Position numbers and translations under genes: made by a program
NCBI GenBank assembly: GCA_900552605.1
Contig: USAR01000016.1
Location: forward strand, 1-12,689
Reading direction: 5' to 3'
DNA length: 12,689 bases
From: an uncultured Oscillospiraceae bacterium
Lineage (GTDB): Bacteria; Bacillota; Clostridia; Oscillospirales; Acutalibacteraceae
Notes under the pieces: model-generated
Seen by the model: the letters and a program-made list of their open reading frames with translations, nothing else
Told to the model about the DNA's origin: nothing
Database searches by the model: none
Shown here: piece by piece, positions 12,620-12,689 of the stretch
Layout: each line of letters starts with the position of its first letter
Position numbering within the stretch: the first letter of the stretch is position 1

Positions 12620-12689
12620 GGAGAAGTACTCAAGTTGGTGACGAGGCGCCCCTGCTAAGGGCGTAGGTCGGGTCAACCGGCGCGGGAGT
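12620..12689 (+). tRNA. tRNA-Ser(GCU), cut by the right edge
   Basis: The 5' acceptor strand GGAGAAG, D stem CTC/GAG and anticodon arm CGCCC-CTGCTAA-GGGCG are present, with anticodon GCT at 12654-12656, which reads AGC and AGU. The long variable arm GTCGG-GTCAA-CCGGC identifies a serine tRNA. The window ends at the start of the T loop after GGGAG, so the T-arm 3' half, the acceptor 3' strand and any CCA are not visible. Because base 36 is U, this tRNA should carry t6A rather than ms2i6A (known rule for ANN codons). Confidence 0.93.

Overview
This window looks like a chromosomal backbone segment of a low-to-mid GC Gram-positive bacterium of the class Clostridia. A Ruminococcaceae/Oscillospiraceae-like host is my inference. 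The evidence is a SepF/YlmH/DivIVA division cluster of the Bacillota type, a miaB - YlbF-family gene - mutS - mutL order like that of Bacillus subtilis (miaB-ymcA-cotE-mutS-mutL), a MutL with an endonuclease-type C-terminus, and good AGGAGG-like ribosome binding sites. I see no mobile element, phage gene, CRISPR array or resistance gene.

Layout. Ten protein genes and one gene fragment all lie on the minus strand, so they read from right to left. In transcription order they are miaB (tRNA methylthiotransferase), a YlbF/YmcA (RicA)-family protein with a cysteine-rich tail, mutS, mutL, miaA (tRNA dimethylallyltransferase), a HlyD-like membrane-anchored adaptor, a YggS-type PLP protein, sepF, ylmH, divIVA, and the first 55 codons of lspA, which leaves the window at its left edge. 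Several junctions overlap: miaA/adaptor (ATGA), adaptor/yggS (32 bp), sepF/ylmH (8 bp) and divIVA/lspA (ATGA). The only sizeable gap inside the run lies between mutL and miaA (about 285 bp) and holds a long GC-rich palindrome.

At the right end a divergent control region (about 12262-12477) carries a minus-strand promoter for the miaB run and a plus-strand promoter for two serine tRNAs, tRNA-Ser(UGA) and tRNA-Ser(GCU). The second tRNA is cut by the window edge.

How the genes work together. MiaA and MiaB act in turn to make ms2i6A at position 37 of tRNAs reading UNN codons, and the adjacent tRNA-Ser(UGA) has the A36-A37-A38 sequence such enzymes use. MutS and MutL form the methyl-independent mismatch-repair pair. 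The YlbF-family protein probably joins an Fe-S regulator complex that affects RNase Y. SepF and DivIVA organise septum formation and cell poles. YlmH is an S4 RNA-binding protein of the ribosome quality-control type, YggS handles PLP homeostasis, and LspA matures lipoproteins. The least understood gene is the adaptor-like membrane protein, which has no visible transporter partner and is translationally linked to the division cluster. Most of the window is well-known housekeeping content; the open questions are that adaptor and the non-coding structures.
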